Below, piece by piece: positions 31,746-40,508 of a DNA stretch of 64,000 nt (position 1 is its first letter; every line of letters begins with the position of its first letter). The stretch lies in the NCBI GenBank assembly GCA_043825615.1, contig JBDRRS010000013.1, positions 124,001 through 188,000 on the forward strand, written 5' to 3'. The stretch comes from JBDRMV01 sp043825615 (GTDB lineage Bacteria; CG03). The position numbers were made by a program, and so were the translations under genes. The notes under the pieces are model-generated. The model made no database searches, was not told where the DNA came from, and saw only the letters and a program-made list of their open reading frames with translations.

Positions 31746-33251
31746 ATGAAAAAAATTACCATTGACCCTGTTACGCGTCTGGAAGGCCACGGAAAAATAG
31801 AGATATTCCTTGATAAAAAAGGGAATGCGGAAAACGTCTTTCTGCAGATTCCTGAACTCAGAGGTTTTGAAAAATTCTGCCAGGGACGCCTGGCTGAAGA
31901 AATGCCGTGGATTACTTCCAGAATCTGCGGCGTCTGTCCCGTAGCCCACCACCTTGCTTCCACCAAAGCTCTGGATATGGCTTTTAATGCGGACCCTCCT
32001 CCGGCAGCAAAGAAACTGCGCGAACTGATGTACAGCGCTTATTTTATTTACGACCACATTCTTCATTTCTTTTATCTCGGGGGCCCGGATTTTATTGTAG
32101 GCCCTGAGGCGCCGGCGGAAGAAAGGAACATTTTAGGAGTAATCAAAAAAGCGGGGCTGGATATTGCCAAAGAAGTGATTAAGCACCGCGCTTTCGGACA
32201 GAGAATGACCGAGATTATAGGCGGCAAGGCGACGCATCCCGTGTGCGGTCTTCCGGGAGGGGTGAGTAAACCGTTAAGTTCTGCGGAGAGGAAAGAGATT
32301 GAGCAGAAGGCGCGCTCCTGTGTGAAATTCGCCCAGTTTACGTTGGGAATTTTTAATGACATTGTTTTGAAAAATACGAAATACCTTGCCCTGATTAAAA
32401 GCGACGCTTTTACTCTCCCAACTTACTATATGGGTACGGTTGATAAGAATAATAAGTTGAACTTATATGACGGCAGAATAAGAGTGGTTGACCCCGACGG
32501 AAAAGAATTTGCTAAATTTAAACCCGCTGATTATCTGGACATAATAGAGGAAAGAGGCGAGGAATGGACTTATGTCAAAATGGCATACCTTAAGAAAGTC
32601 GGCTGGAAGGGCTATCGGGCGGGTAAGGACAGCGGAGTGTACCGCGTGGGCCCCTTGGCAAGATTGAATGCAAGCGACGGAATGGCTACCCCTCTGGCGC
32701 AGAAAGCGCACGATGAAATGTACAAGGCATTGGGAGGCAAACCTGTCCATTCCACTCTGGCTTTTCACTGGGCAAGATTGATTGAGCTCCTTTACGCGAG
32801 TGAAAGAACGCTCGAGTTAAGTCAGGATACGGAAATTACCGGCAAGAAAATACGAAATATGCCGAATAAACCCGGGGAAGGAATCGGCATTGTGGAGGCG
32901 GCGCGCGGAACTTTGATTCATCACTACAAACTTACGAAAGACGGGTTGATTGAGAAAATAAATCTGATCGTGGCTACCACAAACAACAGCGCTGCAATCA
33001 ATATTTCCATTCAGGACGCGGCAAAAGAGCTGATAAAAAACGGTAAGGTCTCCGACGGTTTACTTAACATGGTGGAGATGGCTTTCAGGGCTTACGACCC
33101 GTGTATGGCCTGCGCCACACATCTGCATAACGGGGAATTTGCTCTGGAGGTCAATATTTATGACCGTGAAAAAAAATTGATTAAGAAGATGACTAATTTT
33201 AAAAAAGACGGCGGCATGATAATATATTCCAAAAAAGGTCACAGACATTAG
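31746..33251 (+). CDS. mvhA: F420-non-reducing-type [NiFe] hydrogenase large subunit
   Basis: A 501-residue catalytic subunit that splits or forms H2. It has both nickel-binding pairs: RICGVCPVAHHLASTKA (about 58-74) and, near the end, DPCMACATH (about 452-460). About 40 residues follow the second pair (from LHNGEFALEVNIYDREKKLI onward), a plausible extension to be removed by a maturation protease. It follows mvhG after five bases and is followed by hdrC after six. With MvhG and MvhD it forms the hydrogenase half of the complex. Confidence 0.93.
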   Translation: MKKITIDPVTRLEGHGKIEIFLDKKGNAENVFLQIPELRGFEKFCQGRLAEEMPWITSRICGVCPVAHHLASTKALDMAFNADPPPAAKKLRELMYSAYFIYDHILHFFYLGGPDFIVGPEAPAEERNILGVIKKAGLDIAKEVIKHRAFGQRMTEIIGGKATHPVCGLPGGVSKPLSSAERKEIEQKARSCVKFAQFTLGIFNDIVLKNTKYLALIKSDAFTLPTYYMGTVDKNNKLNLYDGRIRVVDPDGKEFAKFKPADYLDIIEERGEEWTYVKMAYLKKVGWKGYRAGKDSGVYRVGPLARLNASDGMATPLAQKAHDEMYKALGGKPVHSTLAFHWARLIELLYASERTLELSQDTEITGKKIRNMPNKPGEGIGIVEAARGTLIHHYKLTKDGLIEKINLIVATTNNSAAINISIQDAAKELIKNGKVSDGLLNMVEMAFRAYDPCMACATHLHNGEFALEVNIYDREKKLIKKMTNFKKDGGMIIYSKKGHRH

Positions 33252-33257
33252 GAAAAA

Positions 33258-33665
33258 ATGAGAGAAAGAATTTCCATAAAAGAAGTCCAGAGCGAATTTG
33301 TTAAAAAGATTGAAGAGTTGAGCGGGCAGAATCTGATGTCCTGCTATCAGTGCGGCAAATGCTCGGCGGGCTGCCCCGTCGTTGAGGCAATGGATATTCT
33401 GCCGAATCAGATTATCCGTCTGGTTCAGATGGGACAGAAAGCGGAGACCTTAAATGCAAAGACCATCTGGCTCTGCGCCGCATGTTTTACCTGCCGGGCA
33501 AGATGTCCGAGAGGGGTGGACCTGCCCGCAGTGATGGAGGCTTTAAGGCAGGTGGTTTTAAGAAAGGACGGAAATTTCGTTGAGCCGTCTAAAATGTCCG
33601 GAGAAGACCTTAAAGACCTGCCCCAGATAGCGGTTATCAGCAATTTCCGTAAATTTACAGAATGA
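33258..33665 (+). CDS. hdrC: Heterodisulfide reductase-type subunit C
   Basis: A 135-residue ferredoxin-like subunit with two [4Fe-4S] motifs: CYQCGKCSAGCPVVEAMD (about 29-46) and CAACFTCRARCPRGVDL (about 73-89). It links HdrA to the catalytic HdrB. The stop codon overlaps the start of hdrB by four bases. Confidence 0.92.
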   Translation: MRERISIKEVQSEFVKKIEELSGQNLMSCYQCGKCSAGCPVVEAMDILPNQIIRLVQMGQKAETLNAKTIWLCAACFTCRARCPRGVDLPAVMEALRQVVLRKDGNFVEPSKMSGEDLKDLPQIAVISNFRKFTE

Positions 33666-34534
33666 GAATTCCTTATTATCCCGGATGCACTTTAAAGACA
33701 ACGGCTAAAAACTTTGAGGATTCCGCTGTCGCCGCTGCCCGGGTTTTAGATATGGAACTGTGGGAATTGCCCCGCTGGAACTGCTGCGGCACAGTTTATT
33801 CTCTGGCAAAAGACAATCTTATGGAACAACTGGCTCCAATCCGCAATCTCCTCAGGGTAAAAGAACAGGGGGAAACCGAAGTGGCGACTCTCTGTTCAAT
33901 GTGTTACAACACTCTCAAGCAGGCCAATCTGCTGGTTCAGAATGACTCCGAAAAAAGGGAAAAGATAAGGCAGTTTATGGACAGGGAAAAGGTGGAATAT
34001 AACGGCGAGGTGAAAGTGTTTCACCTTCTGGAATTGTTAAGCAAAAAAATCGGGTTTGAAGCAATCAGCAAAAAAATAAAAAGACCCCTTAATAAATTAA
34101 AAATAGCTCCTTATTACGGATGCCTCCTCCTCAGACCGAAAGAGGTCGGGCTGGATGATGCCGAGGAGCCGGAAATTCTGGATAAACTCATTAAGGCAAT
34201 GGGCGGCGAAACCGTTGATTATCCTTATAAGGTGGAATGCTGCGGTTCATATCAGGCGGTTAACCGGAAGGATGTGGTTCTTGAGCGTACATGGCAGATT
34301 TTAAGTTCCGCGGAAAAAAGAGGAGCGGATGCTGTGATTGTCAGTTGTCCCCTCTGCTTTTTTAATCTGGATACTTTTCAGAAGAGAGTAAAAGAGAAAT
34401 ACGCTGATTTTAAGGAGATTCCTATATTTTACTTCACCCAGTTACTGGCTTTTGCCCTGGGAATAGACGAAAACTTAAAATTTGATTTGCATTCAGTAGA
34501 TACAAAACCGGTGATAAACAGGATAGGGCGATGA
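33662..34534 (+). CDS. hdrB: Heterodisulfide reductase-type subunit B
   Basis: A 290-residue subunit with two CCG domains that bind the unusual non-cubane [4Fe-4S] clusters where a disulfide or another acceptor is reduced. First domain: YYPGCTLKTTAKNF, WNCCGTVYSLA and LCSMCYNTL. Second: YYGCLLLRPKEVG, VECCGSYQAVN and SCPLCFFNLD. All expected cysteines seem present. In methanogens the acceptor is CoM-S-S-CoB; a bacterium must use something else, unknown here. It overlaps both neighbours by four bases. Confidence 0.92.
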   Translation: MRIPYYPGCTLKTTAKNFEDSAVAAARVLDMELWELPRWNCCGTVYSLAKDNLMEQLAPIRNLLRVKEQGETEVATLCSMCYNTLKQANLLVQNDSEKREKIRQFMDREKVEYNGEVKVFHLLELLSKKIGFEAISKKIKRPLNKLKIAPYYGCLLLRPKEVGLDDAEEPEILDKLIKAMGGETVDYPYKVECCGSYQAVNRKDVVLERTWQILSSAEKRGADAVIVSCPLCFFNLDTFQKRVKEKYADFKEIPIFYFTQLLAFALGIDENLKFDLHSVDTKPVINRIGR

Positions 34535-36528
34535 AAGGAAAAAATAATAAACGTCTCGGTCTTTTTATCTGCCACTGCGGAACGAACATCTCAGCCACGG
34601 TGGATATTCCGAAAGTGGCGGAGGAACTGAAGAAATATCCGGGTCTGGTTTATGTCAGGGACTATAAATATATGTGTTCGGAGCCGGGCCAGAACATACT
34701 GAAACAAGCAATTAAAAAATATAAACTGCAGGGAGTGGTGGTGGCTTCCTGCTCACCGACTCTGCACGAGACAACCTTCCGCAATGCGGCGGCGGCGGCG
34801 GGTCTGAATCCGTTCCAGTGCGAGATTGCCAACATCAGGGAGCAGTGTTCATGGGTACACAAGGATAAAAAAGAAGCAACGGAAAAAGCGGTAAAGATTA
34901 TAAAAACGTATGCGGAGAAAGTCCGTCTGAACGAGAATCTTTCTCCTATCAGTGTTCCTATTTCCAAAAGGGCTCTGGTCATCGGCGGCGGAATCAGCGG
35001 GATTCAGGCCGCTCTGGATATTGCAAATTCAGGATATGAAGTAATTCTTCTTGAAAAAGAGCCGTCCATCGGCGGGCATATGGCTCAATTGTCGGAGACC
35101 TTTCCGACCCTGGATTGCTCCCAGTGTATCCTGACGCCGAAGATGGTTGAGGCGGGCAAACACCCTAAAATAAAATTGAATACTTTTTCCGAACTTGAAG
35201 AGTTAAAAGGCTATGTCGGAAACTTTAAAGTGAAGATACGGAAGAAAGCGGCTTTTGTCGACTGGAAAAAATGCACGGGCTGCGGGCTGTGCAGCGAGAA
35301 GTGTCCTTCTAAAGTACCCTCGGAATTTGAGGAGAAGCTCGGTAAGAGAAAAGCCATTTATACTCCTTTCCCCCAGGCGGTGCCCAACAAACCCGTGATT
35401 GATAAGGAAAACTGTATTTATTTCAAAAACGGCAAGTGCGGAGTTTGTGAAAAAATCTGCCCCGTAGGAGCAATAAATTTCAGCCAGAAGGATACATTCA
35501 TTGACGAGGAAGTCGGAGCAATTGTTGTGGCTACCGGATATAAACTTTACAGCAAAGAGGAGCCGGGTGAAATCAAACCGTTAATAAAGGGTCTGGACGA
35601 ATACGGTTTTGGAAAGTATAAGGACGTAATAGACGGTCTACAGTTTGAGCGTCTGCTCTCCGCATCAGGCCCGACAGGAGGAGAGATTCGACGGCCTTCC
35701 GACGGGAAAGTGCCGCGCGAGGTGGTCTTCATCCAGTGCGCCGGCTCCAGGGACCAGGAGAAAGGAGTTCCCTATTGTTCGAAGTTATGCTGTATGTACA
35801 CAGGCAAACAGGCAATGCTCTACAAGCACAAAGTTCCTGACGGCCAGCCGTATGTTTTTTATATTGATATCCGCTCAGGCGGTAAAGGTTATGAAGAATT
35901 CATACAGCGGGCGCAGGAAGAGGATAATGTGCTTTATTTGAGGGGGAAGGTTTCAAAGGTTTTTCCGGAGGACGGAAAAATTATTGTCTGGGGTGTTGAT
36001 ACACTCACAGGTAAAGAAGTTGAAATTGCATCGGACCTGGTTGTTTTAGCCACGCCTGTTCTTCCTAATAAAGGGGCAAAGGAGCTTGCCAAGAAATTAA
36101 AGATTGCCTGCGATGAATACGGATTTTTTACCGAGGCGCATCCCAAGTTAAGACCGGTTGAGAGTCTTACCTCGGGCATATTTCTTGCCGGCTGCGGTCA
36201 GGCGCCGAAAGATATTCCCGAAACGGTGGCTCAGGCGAGCGGAGCCGCCGGTAAAGTGGCAAATCTTTTTTCGGGCAAACGTCTGTTTCACGACCCTGTC
36301 GTTGCGGAAGTTGACGAGGAGAAATGCAGCGGGTGTCAAATCTGCGTCAGCACCTGCCCTTATCAGGCAAGAGAGTTTGATCCTGAAAAGGGAATTGTTA
36401 AAGTAAACGAGGTCCTGTGCGAGGGATGCGGCGCCTGTATCGCCGCGTGCCCGTCAAAAGCCGGGCAGCAGAAAAACTTTGCGGACATGCAGATTTTTAA
36501 AATGATTGATGCCATAATGGAAAAATAA
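34531..36528 (+). CDS. hdrA: Heterodisulfide reductase-type subunit A (bifurcating flavoprotein)
   Basis: A 665-residue iron-sulfur flavoprotein thought to bifurcate electrons between ferredoxin and HdrB. Order: N-terminal domain with CHCGTNISATVD (about 11-22); FAD-binding GGGISGIQAALDIANSGYEV (about 152-171); the special cysteine stretch LDCSQCILTPKM; [4Fe-4S] motifs CTGCGLCSEKCPSK and CGVCEKICPVGAI; thioredoxin-reductase-like core; and a C-terminal ferredoxin pair CSGCQICVSTCPYQ and CEGCGACIAACPSK. Length is normal for the single HdrA form. It overlaps hdrB and is followed one base later by mvhD. Confidence 0.94.
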   Translation: MKGKNNKRLGLFICHCGTNISATVDIPKVAEELKKYPGLVYVRDYKYMCSEPGQNILKQAIKKYKLQGVVVASCSPTLHETTFRNAAAAAGLNPFQCEIANIREQCSWVHKDKKEATEKAVKIIKTYAEKVRLNENLSPISVPISKRALVIGGGISGIQAALDIANSGYEVILLEKEPSIGGHMAQLSETFPTLDCSQCILTPKMVEAGKHPKIKLNTFSELEELKGYVGNFKVKIRKKAAFVDWKKCTGCGLCSEKCPSKVPSEFEEKLGKRKAIYTPFPQAVPNKPVIDKENCIYFKNGKCGVCEKICPVGAINFSQKDTFIDEEVGAIVVATGYKLYSKEEPGEIKPLIKGLDEYGFGKYKDVIDGLQFERLLSASGPTGGEIRRPSDGKVPREVVFIQCAGSRDQEKGVPYCSKLCCMYTGKQAMLYKHKVPDGQPYVFYIDIRSGGKGYEEFIQRAQEEDNVLYLRGKVSKVFPEDGKIIVWGVDTLTGKEVEIASDLVVLATPVLPNKGAKELAKKLKIACDEYGFFTEAHPKLRPVESLTSGIFLAGCGQAPKDIPETVAQASGAAGKVANLFSGKRLFHDPVVAEVDEEKCSGCQICVSTCPYQAREFDPEKGIVKVNEVLCEGCGACIAACPSKAGQQKNFADMQIFKMIDAIMEK

Positions 36529-36529
36529 T

Positions 36530-36934
36530 ATGACTGAACCTAAAATCATCTGTTTCCTGTGTAAATGGTGCACCTATGCGGGAGCGGATCTGGCGGGCAC
36601 TTCCAGAATGAAATACCTTCCCAACGGTGTTGTAATAAGGGTGATGTGTTCAAGCAGGGTGGACACCGAACAAATTCTGTGGGCTTTTAAGCAGGGCGCC
36701 GACGGAGTATTTATCGGCGGTTGTCACCCCGGCGACTGCCATTACCAGAAGGGAAACTACCAGACAATGAAAAGAATAGCGCTGCTTAAGAAAGTTTTAA
36801 AAGGGCTGGGCATGGAAGAAGACAGATTGCATCTGGAGTGGATTTCCGCGAGTGAGGGTAAAAAATTTGTGGAAGTGATGAACGGATTTACTGAAAAAAT
36901 ACGGCAACTAAAAAATTCAAAACCAACTGATTAA
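36530..36934 (+). CDS. mvhD: MvhD-type [2Fe-2S] linker subunit
   Basis: A 134-residue iron-sulfur protein that joins hydrogenase and HdrA. It begins CFLCKWCTYAGADLAGTSR (from about residue 8), with MCSSRVDTEQILWAFKQGAD and GGCHPGDCHYQKGNYQTMKR, giving the five conserved cysteines of MvhD. Its presence as the last gene of the operon shows that MvhAG and HdrABC act as one complex. It is convergent with metF. Confidence 0.93.
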   Translation: MTEPKIICFLCKWCTYAGADLAGTSRMKYLPNGVVIRVMCSSRVDTEQILWAFKQGADGVFIGGCHPGDCHYQKGNYQTMKRIALLKKVLKGLGMEEDRLHLEWISASEGKKFVEVMNGFTEKIRQLKNSKPTD

Positions 36935-36958
36935 GACGAAAGTTTTCACCGGTACAAC

Positions 36959-37852
36959 TTATTTTAAATCGGACTGGGCGATGATTTCTGAAACGCAGTC
37001 GTCCCAGCCGAGAGGCATGAAATGTATCCCCTGACACAGGGGTTTCAGTTCTTTGACAAGACGTATTCCTATCTCTATACTTTTTTTCTTTTTTTCTCCG
37101 GCAGGTGTTCCCTTCGGAAAAGTCATCTCTTCTATAAGTTTATCCGGCACATGGACTCCGGCGACGTTCTTGTTCATGAATTTCGCCATACCGGCTGACT
37201 TGAGAAGAACAATCCCCGCCATTACGGGAATATCCCCCACTTCTTTTCGCACCCTTTTCATAAAAGAGGCGAATTTTTCCGGTTCGTAAACCGCTTGCGT
37301 CTGGACGAACTGCGCTCCTGCCTTAATCTTTTTTTCAAGTTTAATAAGTTGCGGCTCCAAAGGGTCAGCACCGGGATTAATAACGCATCCGAGGCAGAAC
37401 TCCGGAGCATCTCCTTCCAGTTCGTTTCCCGCAAGGTCATGCCCGCCCATCAGAATCGTGGCTGACTGAAGGAGGGAAACGGAATCCAGGTCGAAGACCG
37501 GCATTGAATCGGGATGGTCGCCCATAACAGGATGGTCGCCCGTGAGACAGAGAATATTCTTTACCCCGAAAGCCGCCGCTCCAAGGAGCTCGGACTCCAG
37601 TGAAATACGGTTGCGGTCGCGGGTTGTAATTTGAAGCAGAGGTTCAAATTTGTTTTCCTGCAGTATGCGGCAGGTGACGAGTGAACCAAGCCGCATTGCC
37701 GCCGACTGTAAATCCGTCACGTTTAAAGCCGCGACTTTTCCCCTGACGCATTCAAGTTCCTCAAGCATCTTATCCGTCTGCCAGCCCTTCGGTGGGCCGA
37801 CCTCGGAAGTCAGCACAAACTTTTTCTGCTTGAAAAGATCGGTCAGCTTCAT
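36959..37852 (-). CDS. metF: Methylenetetrahydrofolate reductase
   Basis: A 297-residue flavin TIM-barrel enzyme reducing methylene-THF to methyl-THF. Typical pieces: FVLTSEVGPPKGWQTDKMLE, ALNVTDLQSAAMRLGSL, LQITTRDRNRISLESELLGAAAFGVKNILCLTGDHP and GAQFVQTQAVYEPEKFASFM. It overlaps metV (ATGA). Acetogens pair MetF with MetV and, in Moorella, with Hdr/MvhD proteins. Here the Mvh-Hdr operon is convergent and neighbouring, so a functional link is plausible but not proven. It could belong to a Wood-Ljungdahl branch or simply to methionine synthesis. Confidence 0.92.
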   Translation of the reverse strand: MKLTDLFKQKKFVLTSEVGPPKGWQTDKMLEELECVRGKVAALNVTDLQSAAMRLGSLVTCRILQENKFEPLLQITTRDRNRISLESELLGAAAFGVKNILCLTGDHPVMGDHPDSMPVFDLDSVSLLQSATILMGGHDLAGNELEGDAPEFCLGCVINPGADPLEPQLIKLEKKIKAGAQFVQTQAVYEPEKFASFMKRVRKEVGDIPVMAGIVLLKSAGMAKFMNKNVAGVHVPDKLIEEMTFPKGTPAGEKKKKSIEIGIRLVKELKPLCQGIHFMPLGWDDCVSEIIAQSDLK

Positions 37853-38535
37853 TCTTCCTCTTCCAGTCCGGAGTTATCCAGACTGTAAAGAAGTGACTTT
37901 CTGTCCTTCTCTTCCACAATTATATTTGAAAACTTCCTGCCGATTTTTATTTCTTTTAAATTGTCCAGTCGTCCGGTATTCTTCAACCGTTCATATATCT
38001 TCTGCCAGCCGCATTCCTTCCCTTTCTGAACTTCACAGAGCCCGTCTTTCGCGCCGCCGCACTGACCGTTTGTCAGGCCTTTCGAGCATGCAGTAAAAGG
38101 ACATATTCCGCCTGTGTAACCGAGAAGGCAGTCCCCGCACTGCGCGCATCTCTCGTCCCCGGGCCAGAGACCCTGAACGCCTTCCATGCTTATTGTGTTA
38201 GCCGACGGATAAGTTGCTTTGCCGGATACCGAGGCAGTTGCCTGAACTCCGATGCCGCATGAAAGCACCAGCACCGCATCGCTTTTGGCTATTTTTTCTT
38301 TTGCCCGGGCCAGACGTATTGAAATTAGGTTCCTGTTGCAGAGAAACTCCATTCCCACGGAGCCGGTTACCTCTTTCCCAAGTTCCTGCAGTTCTTTTTT
38401 TCTTTTCTCCAGTACTTCTTCCCCGCCGGTGGTACACACTTCCGCGCAGCCGAGGCAGGAAACAAGAAATATTTTTTTCTCGTTTTTCAGAAGTTCCGCA
38501 ATCTCTTCTTTTGTTTTTTCCTTACTTACAATCAT
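37849..38535 (-). CDS. metV: MetV-type iron-sulfur/zinc partner of MetF
   Basis: A 228-residue cysteine-rich protein matching the 'methylene-THF reductase C-terminal' family. The N-terminal part has SCLGCAEVCTTGGEEVLEKR; the C-terminal part holds CAQCGDCLLGYTGGICPFTA, CSKGLTNGQCGGAKDGLCEV and KECGWQKIYERL. MetV helps deliver electrons to the MetF flavin in acetogens. It overlaps metF by four bases and the maturation protease by one base, so it is in the same operon as the hydrogenase at 39030-41284. Confidence 0.88.
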   Translation of the reverse strand: MIVSKEKTKEEIAELLKNEKKIFLVSCLGCAEVCTTGGEEVLEKRKKELQELGKEVTGSVGMEFLCNRNLISIRLARAKEKIAKSDAVLVLSCGIGVQATASVSGKATYPSANTISMEGVQGLWPGDERCAQCGDCLLGYTGGICPFTACSKGLTNGQCGGAKDGLCEVQKGKECGWQKIYERLKNTGRLDNLKEIKIGRKFSNIIVEEKDRKSLLYSLDNSGLEEEE

Positions 38536-39023
38536 CAGGCCTGCGCCATTCCTTCCGGGGGGCCGGCAATCAGCGGAACAATCTGCAAAATAATTTTACT
38601 TATTATTTCGGGAAGTTCCTTCTTGAGATTCTCCGATATGCCTTCGCCCCACGAGGTATCATCAACTTCCACCGCCATTATTGAGGTTTCAGGAAGTTTC
38701 CCCTGCATTTCAAGCCACTTGAAGGTCTGCTGAAGACCGCTCTGGTGAACATCAATCATCATATCCTCTTGTAAATCTCCGGGTTTCATAGCCCGCACGG
38801 TTCCTGCCGGGCCGCCGGCCTTAACCGCATCAATCACTATTAAACAATCGTCCTTCTTAATTTCAGCCAGCGCATCATACGAAGCGGTACCGCCGTCAAT
38901 AAACTCCATGCCCGGAATTCCTTTTAACCTTTCATCTTTTCTCAACTGTTCCAGCAGCGCCACGCCGATGCCCTCATCCTTTTTCAGGATATTACCGAGG
39001 CCTAAAATAATAATTTTCTTCAT
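38535..39023 (-). CDS. [NiFe]-hydrogenase maturation protease (HyaD/HycI type)
   Basis: A 162-residue protease that trims the C-terminus of a hydrogenase large subunit after nickel insertion. IIILGLGNILKKDEGIGVAL with the metal-binding acid, EFIDGGTASYDALAEI, CLIVIDAVKAGGPAG and DVHQSGLQQ (metal His) are all typical. It lies six bases after the adjacent large-subunit gene, so that subunit is the likely substrate. A second paralogue is at 41429-41926. Confidence 0.9.
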   Translation of the reverse strand: MKKIIILGLGNILKKDEGIGVALLEQLRKDERLKGIPGMEFIDGGTASYDALAEIKKDDCLIVIDAVKAGGPAGTVRAMKPGDLQEDMMIDVHQSGLQQTFKWLEMQGKLPETSIMAVEVDDTSWGEGISENLKKELPEIISKIILQIVPLIAGPPEGMAQA

Positions 39024-39029
39024 ATAACT

Positions 39030-40508
39030 TTACATGACCCTGAATATCTTTGTCTTTTGTTTCGGTTTCAGCAGATGCACAGCGCATGCAAGACACGGGT
39101 CGAACGAACGCACGACCCTCAGCGGTTCCACGGGATTATCACAGTCCTCGACGGGACAGCCCGCAAGGGCTTCCTCAATCGGTCCCGGCTGGTCGCTCTC
39201 ATCCCGCGGCGAAGCGTTCCACGTCGTGGGCACGATACACTGATAGTTCTCAATAACACCGTTCTTGATTTTTATCCAGTGCCCCAGCGCCCCGCGAGGC
39301 GCTTCAGTCAGACCCGCTCCTTCCCCTTCTTCAGGAATTCTGTAAGGTACCGCAGCTTCCCCGCCAGGTTCCAGAGACAAAAGCCATTTCTCCATCTCCC
39401 GCGCTACCAAAAGAGTTTCCAGAGCGCGAGCGGCGTGTCTGCCGAGGACAGAATTCAGGTTTTCCGCTTTGGCGCCGGAATCCTTTAAAAACTTTTCAAT
39501 ATCATTGATAACTATTGGATTCCGGGAGAGGTAATTGACCATCAGTCTTGAAAGAGGCCCCACTTCGCATGAACTGCCCTGATACCTGGGCGATTTTACC
39601 CATGAATAAGCGCCTTCTTTTTCCGGTTGAGGTTCTGTCTGTCCCTCCGAAGGATGTAGATTTTTACCGTCTTTAAAACGCGAATGTTTTACCGATTCGG
39701 TGATTTCGCCGGCATTCAGCTTTTCAAGTTTTCCGCATTTCACAATACCCGGGCTGAACAATCCGTCCAGCGCGCCGTAAGAAAGAAATTGTCCTGCGGA
39801 TGCGCCGATTTTCCAGTACTCCGGATAACGCCCGGCAACCAGCAGGACGTCGGGTATATAGGAATTCACGACAAAATCCTTAATTCTCTCAAGACGGAAT
39901 TTGAAGTCCGCAATTTTATCTGCGGAGGGCTTCATCGTAACGCCGCCGGCAATAATCCCCATCTGGTGGGGCATTTTGCCGCCGAAGATAGCGAGCATCT
40001 CATGCGCCTGCCTTCTGATGTCCAGGGCTTTTACATAATCTTTCAGCAAATGCAGGGTCTCTTCCTTGTTCGGCTTGTAGTCCGCTTTGTGCTGCGGGAA
40101 AAACGGGCCCCAGCCGTCTTTCAATACTCCGGCTTCCACACCGCTCTGCAGACGCACATAATCCATTGCCGCAAGATGATAAAAATGCAGAACATGAGAC
40201 TGAAGAAAATTGCATCCCAGAATAAGGTTGCGTATTACTTTGCCGTTATGCGGAATTTTATCTTTTAACCCCAGAGCATCGTCAAGACATCTGGCGCTTG
40301 CCATTGAATGCGCGGCAGGACAGACCCCGCATATCCTCTGGGTTATGCGCGTAGCGTCGAGAGGATGCCTGCCTTTTAAGATAATCTCAATTCCCCTGAA
40401 CATCGGTCCGCCGGCGTTTGCCTGAACGATTTTCCCGTTTTCTATGGACAAATCTATCTGGAGATGTCCCTCTATCCTTGTTACCGGGTCAATTTTTATT
40501 TTTTTCAT
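39030..40508 (-). CDS. [NiFe] hydrogenase large subunit (group 1/2-like)
   Basis: A 492-residue catalytic subunit. It starts MKKIKIDPVTRIEGHLQIDL; the upstream in-frame extension to 40598 is the small subunit gene in another frame. Nickel ligands: RICGVCPAAHSMASARC (about 57-73) and RSFDPCLACAVH (near the C-terminus), followed by a 14-residue tail for the protease to remove. The pattern resembles uptake hydrogenases of group 1 or 2. It overlaps the small-subunit gene by four bases. Subgroup cannot be fixed without a tree. Confidence 0.92.
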   Translation of the reverse strand: MKKIKIDPVTRIEGHLQIDLSIENGKIVQANAGGPMFRGIEIILKGRHPLDATRITQRICGVCPAAHSMASARCLDDALGLKDKIPHNGKVIRNLILGCNFLQSHVLHFYHLAAMDYVRLQSGVEAGVLKDGWGPFFPQHKADYKPNKEETLHLLKDYVKALDIRRQAHEMLAIFGGKMPHQMGIIAGGVTMKPSADKIADFKFRLERIKDFVVNSYIPDVLLVAGRYPEYWKIGASAGQFLSYGALDGLFSPGIVKCGKLEKLNAGEITESVKHSRFKDGKNLHPSEGQTEPQPEKEGAYSWVKSPRYQGSSCEVGPLSRLMVNYLSRNPIVINDIEKFLKDSGAKAENLNSVLGRHAARALETLLVAREMEKWLLSLEPGGEAAVPYRIPEEGEGAGLTEAPRGALGHWIKIKNGVIENYQCIVPTTWNASPRDESDQPGPIEEALAGCPVEDCDNPVEPLRVVRSFDPCLACAVHLLKPKQKTKIFRVM

